Of a DNA stretch of 64,000 nt, positions 62,231 to 64,000 are shown piece by piece (position 1 is the stretch's first letter; every line of letters begins with the position of its first letter). The notes under the pieces are model-generated. The model did not search any database. It was not told the DNA's origin and saw only the letters and a program-made list of their open reading frames with translations. The stretch is from Adineta steineri (taxonomy: Eukaryota; Rotifera; Eurotatoria; Adinetida; Adinetidae): positions 1 through 64,000 of the forward strand of contig CAJNOI010000202.1 in assembly GCA_905250115.1 (NCBI GenBank), in the 5' to 3' direction. Made by a program: the position numbers and the translations under genes.

Positions 62231-63240
62231 GATATTAATATATTTATTCTAACAATATTTCATTAAAATTTGTATTCAATCAATAACTATTCAATGATAT
62301 TTCTTAATAATAAATTAGATGTATTCTACATGAACATTATGGGTATGAAACGATATTAGCACCTACCCAGCAATATATCAGCGATAGAAATACTTGGAAA
62401 TCTCCTTATAAATAAACTAAGTGTTATGTACTCATCCAGGACAACGCAAAAGAAAAGACCTGATATACTTTTCTTTAAATAAACACATCTTATTTCACTA
62501 TTTTATAAAATTTATTATAATCATTATCAATTTTATATTATTATATTTGAATAATTTAATATCTATTGATATTTCTTGGAAGTATTATTTTAAGAAGTCA
62601 GATATAACACAACATTATAAAAAATAGATAATAATCAAAAAGAGATATTTGATATACTCTATGTTTAATCTTATTTAAATTCTATTCTCACACTAAACAA
62701 ATACATAGTGAATTCTAATAATAGTAAGAATATTGTTATTCAAGTAGATATGTCATTAAAAATGATATTCTAAAAAGGAGTAACATTAAGAACAAGAATA
62801 CTTTGTTATATGATAATGATGTAAGATCAACAATATCTATAAAAACGAAACCTAGATTCAAATTTCTATCACAAACTCCATTTATATCATTTGTATCTAT
62901 AATTAAAATATCGAACGACATCATTGAAAATGATTCGAAACTGTTATTGTCTCAAAGATCATTGAAATAACAAGCATTAAAGTATATTAATAAAAATGCT
63001 GAACATTTCTTTTTTTGTCAATCAATACAGATAGACATCAATAGTATTTCCTTCAAGGTTGAGAAGATTGTTAGAAATCTATATTAAATGCTTCAAAAGT
63101 ATCACACACCCACTTGACACAAAATGCACGACTATATATAGGTTGGTAGAAGGAGAAAACCCATATATGAATACGAAAGGAAAATCCCTAACATGAACAT
63201 CTCTTAGAATAACATAAAAGATAAGATAACAGAGAGAGGA
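62231..63240. other. Spacer, nothing recognised
   Basis: AT-rich sequence with short, domain-free open frames (62421-62627 and 62736-62924). No hairpin member was seen here. Confidence 0.5.
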
Positions 63241-63379
63241 CTAACCCTTCATATATGAAAGAGGAAAATACCTCTCGATAGAAAGAATGACAAGAGGGAA
63301 AAATATCTATATATAAGAAGACGAACAGAAAGGAAAATACATATCGCTAGAGAGAATGACAAGAGAAGATAATACATAT
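63241..63379. repeat. Imperfect tandem repeat
   Basis: Two to three imperfect units of about 65-70 bases share a core GATAGAAAGAATGACAAGAG / GCTAGAGAGAATGACAAGAG and GGAAAATAC. A weaker related unit may precede at 63160-63240. Confidence 0.55.
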
Positions 63380-63983
63380 CAGGGTTGCCAACTGTGCCCC
63401 ATTTTGGGGTACAGTGCTCCGCTTCATCGCTTTGTACCTTACAAAATTGTGTACCTCATGAGGTACATATTCTGTACCTCATTCAAGCTTTTAAGTCTTT
63501 AGTACAATTTATAAATCTTCTAATAAAAATAAGCTATATTCCCCACTAGATTTTTGTCTGTCTTACACAGACATCTATAATAAAATGTATGCCCAAGTCA
63601 GCCCATGCGCCATTTGTACGCGTACGTACATACTTCGTACGTGTGACGTACATACCCTTCGTGCGCGTGACGTGCGAGACGCTCGGTACGCGCACTTATT
63701 GTCACACGTACGTACAGTACGCGTACCGAATGTGACGTACGCCTAAATGACGCGACCCTTGACTGGATCTTTGTTTACATCATTTTTGCGTAATTTTTTT
63801 GTGGTGCCGTGACGTCACGCGTACTAATGTGCACGAAGTGTACGTAACGCGAACTTAAGTGTGACGATTGGTACAAAGAAGTGCACGCACCGTACGCGTA
63901 ACATCACGCGCACAAGCGCGTACCAGTGTGACGTGCGCGTACAGATGGCGCACTAGCTGACTTGGGTGGGTGAAGAACTGGTC
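63380..63983. mobile_element. Possible DNA transposon with CAGGGTTGCCAA start
   Basis: It starts CAGGGTTGCCAACTGTGCCC, sharing its first 12 bases with the hAT element at 49625. A 9-base direct repeat AATACATAT lies on both sides (63371-63379 and 63984-63992). The right end does not mirror the left, so the right border is uncertain, and the direct repeat may be chance in AT-rich sequence. A CpG-rich palindrome occupies its second half. Confidence 0.4.
63592..63966. repeat. CpG-rich palindromic element
   Basis: The ends CCCAAGTCAGC and GCTGACTTGGG pair, and inward TGCGCCATTTGTACGCG pairs with CGCGTACAGATGGCGCA. The inside is packed with GTACGCGTACGT, GTGACGTAC and GTACGTACAGTACGCG words that can fold on themselves. 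GC and CpG density is far above the rest of the window. No coding capacity was seen. Confidence 0.8.
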
Positions 63984-64000
63984 AATACATATTAACATCC

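Noticed and set aside
62421-62924. Short open frames on both strands near the right end
   Set aside because: AT-rich, hydrophobic by composition, and without homologous features or starts with context.

Overview
The window is AT-rich animal DNA with very small introns (mostly 50-75 bases, GT..AG) and genes on both strands. The best fit is a bdelloid rotifer. The support is (1) a bacterial-type non-ribosomal peptide synthetase that has gained introns, (2) many dispersed TGTGGG/CCCACA tracts, TGTGGG being the telomere repeat reported for Adineta vaga, (3) short-intron genes with a probable trans-splice acceptor between two cistrons, and (4) families of membrane-anchored beta-propellers and 7TM receptors of the kind expanded in bdelloids. 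The species assignment is inference. Two runs of N (26793-26892 and 38408-38417) are assembly gaps.

Layout. 3.0-6.8 kb: a membrane-anchored hexosaminidase D-like enzyme (+) tail-to-tail with an EamA/SLC35-type transporter (-). 10.7-13.9 kb: a protocadherin-like adhesion receptor (+). 15.6-18.0 kb: acylphosphatase followed 43 bases later by mitochondrial prolyl-tRNA synthetase (+), probably one operon. 18.9-26.3 kb: one nine-exon gene (-) whose exons join in frame into a protein of about 2,027 residues with condensation, adenylation, carrier, Pls/PosA-like beta-helix and methyltransferase parts. 26.9-27.6 kb: the PAS-B half of a CLOCK-like gene (+), damaged. 28.6-32.6 kb: a gene (-) for a protein made of three copies of a two-TM, cysteine-rich module, with one apparent frameshift. 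33.3-38.1 kb: a membrane-anchored VCBS/FG-GAP propeller protein (+) with a repeat-filled 2.9 kb intron. 39.8-42.3 kb: a membrane-anchored NHL propeller protein (-). 45.8-49.0 kb: two broken 7TM receptors (-). 53.4-55.7 kb: an HR96/DAF-12-type nuclear receptor (+). 57.3-57.9 kb: the bHLH and PAS-A half of a CLOCK-like gene (+). 59.4-60.6 kb: an intact 7TM receptor (+). 61.5-62.2 kb: a 7TM receptor (-) interrupted by a hairpin repeat. 63.0-64.0 kb: tandem repeats and a CpG-rich palindromic element.

Two themes stand out. The first is the NRPS-like/methyltransferase fusion, a bacterial-looking biosynthetic machine rebuilt as one spliced animal gene. The second is a family of at least a dozen short hairpins built from the telomere-like repeat, always G-rich arm first on the + strand and often with CTTGAG...CTCAAG ends. 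They lie next to or inside broken genes: a 7TM gene cut at 61.8 kb, a 7TM frame that ends on the hairpin terminus at 45.84 kb, and both CLOCK halves. They may be a foldback transposon, scars of telomere-mediated break repair, or both. Plain DNA transposon remnants (two hAT-type with 8-base target duplications, one TAA-flanked MITE) fill introns and spacers. No tRNA, rRNA or CRISPR array was seen, and no virus-like element was recognised.
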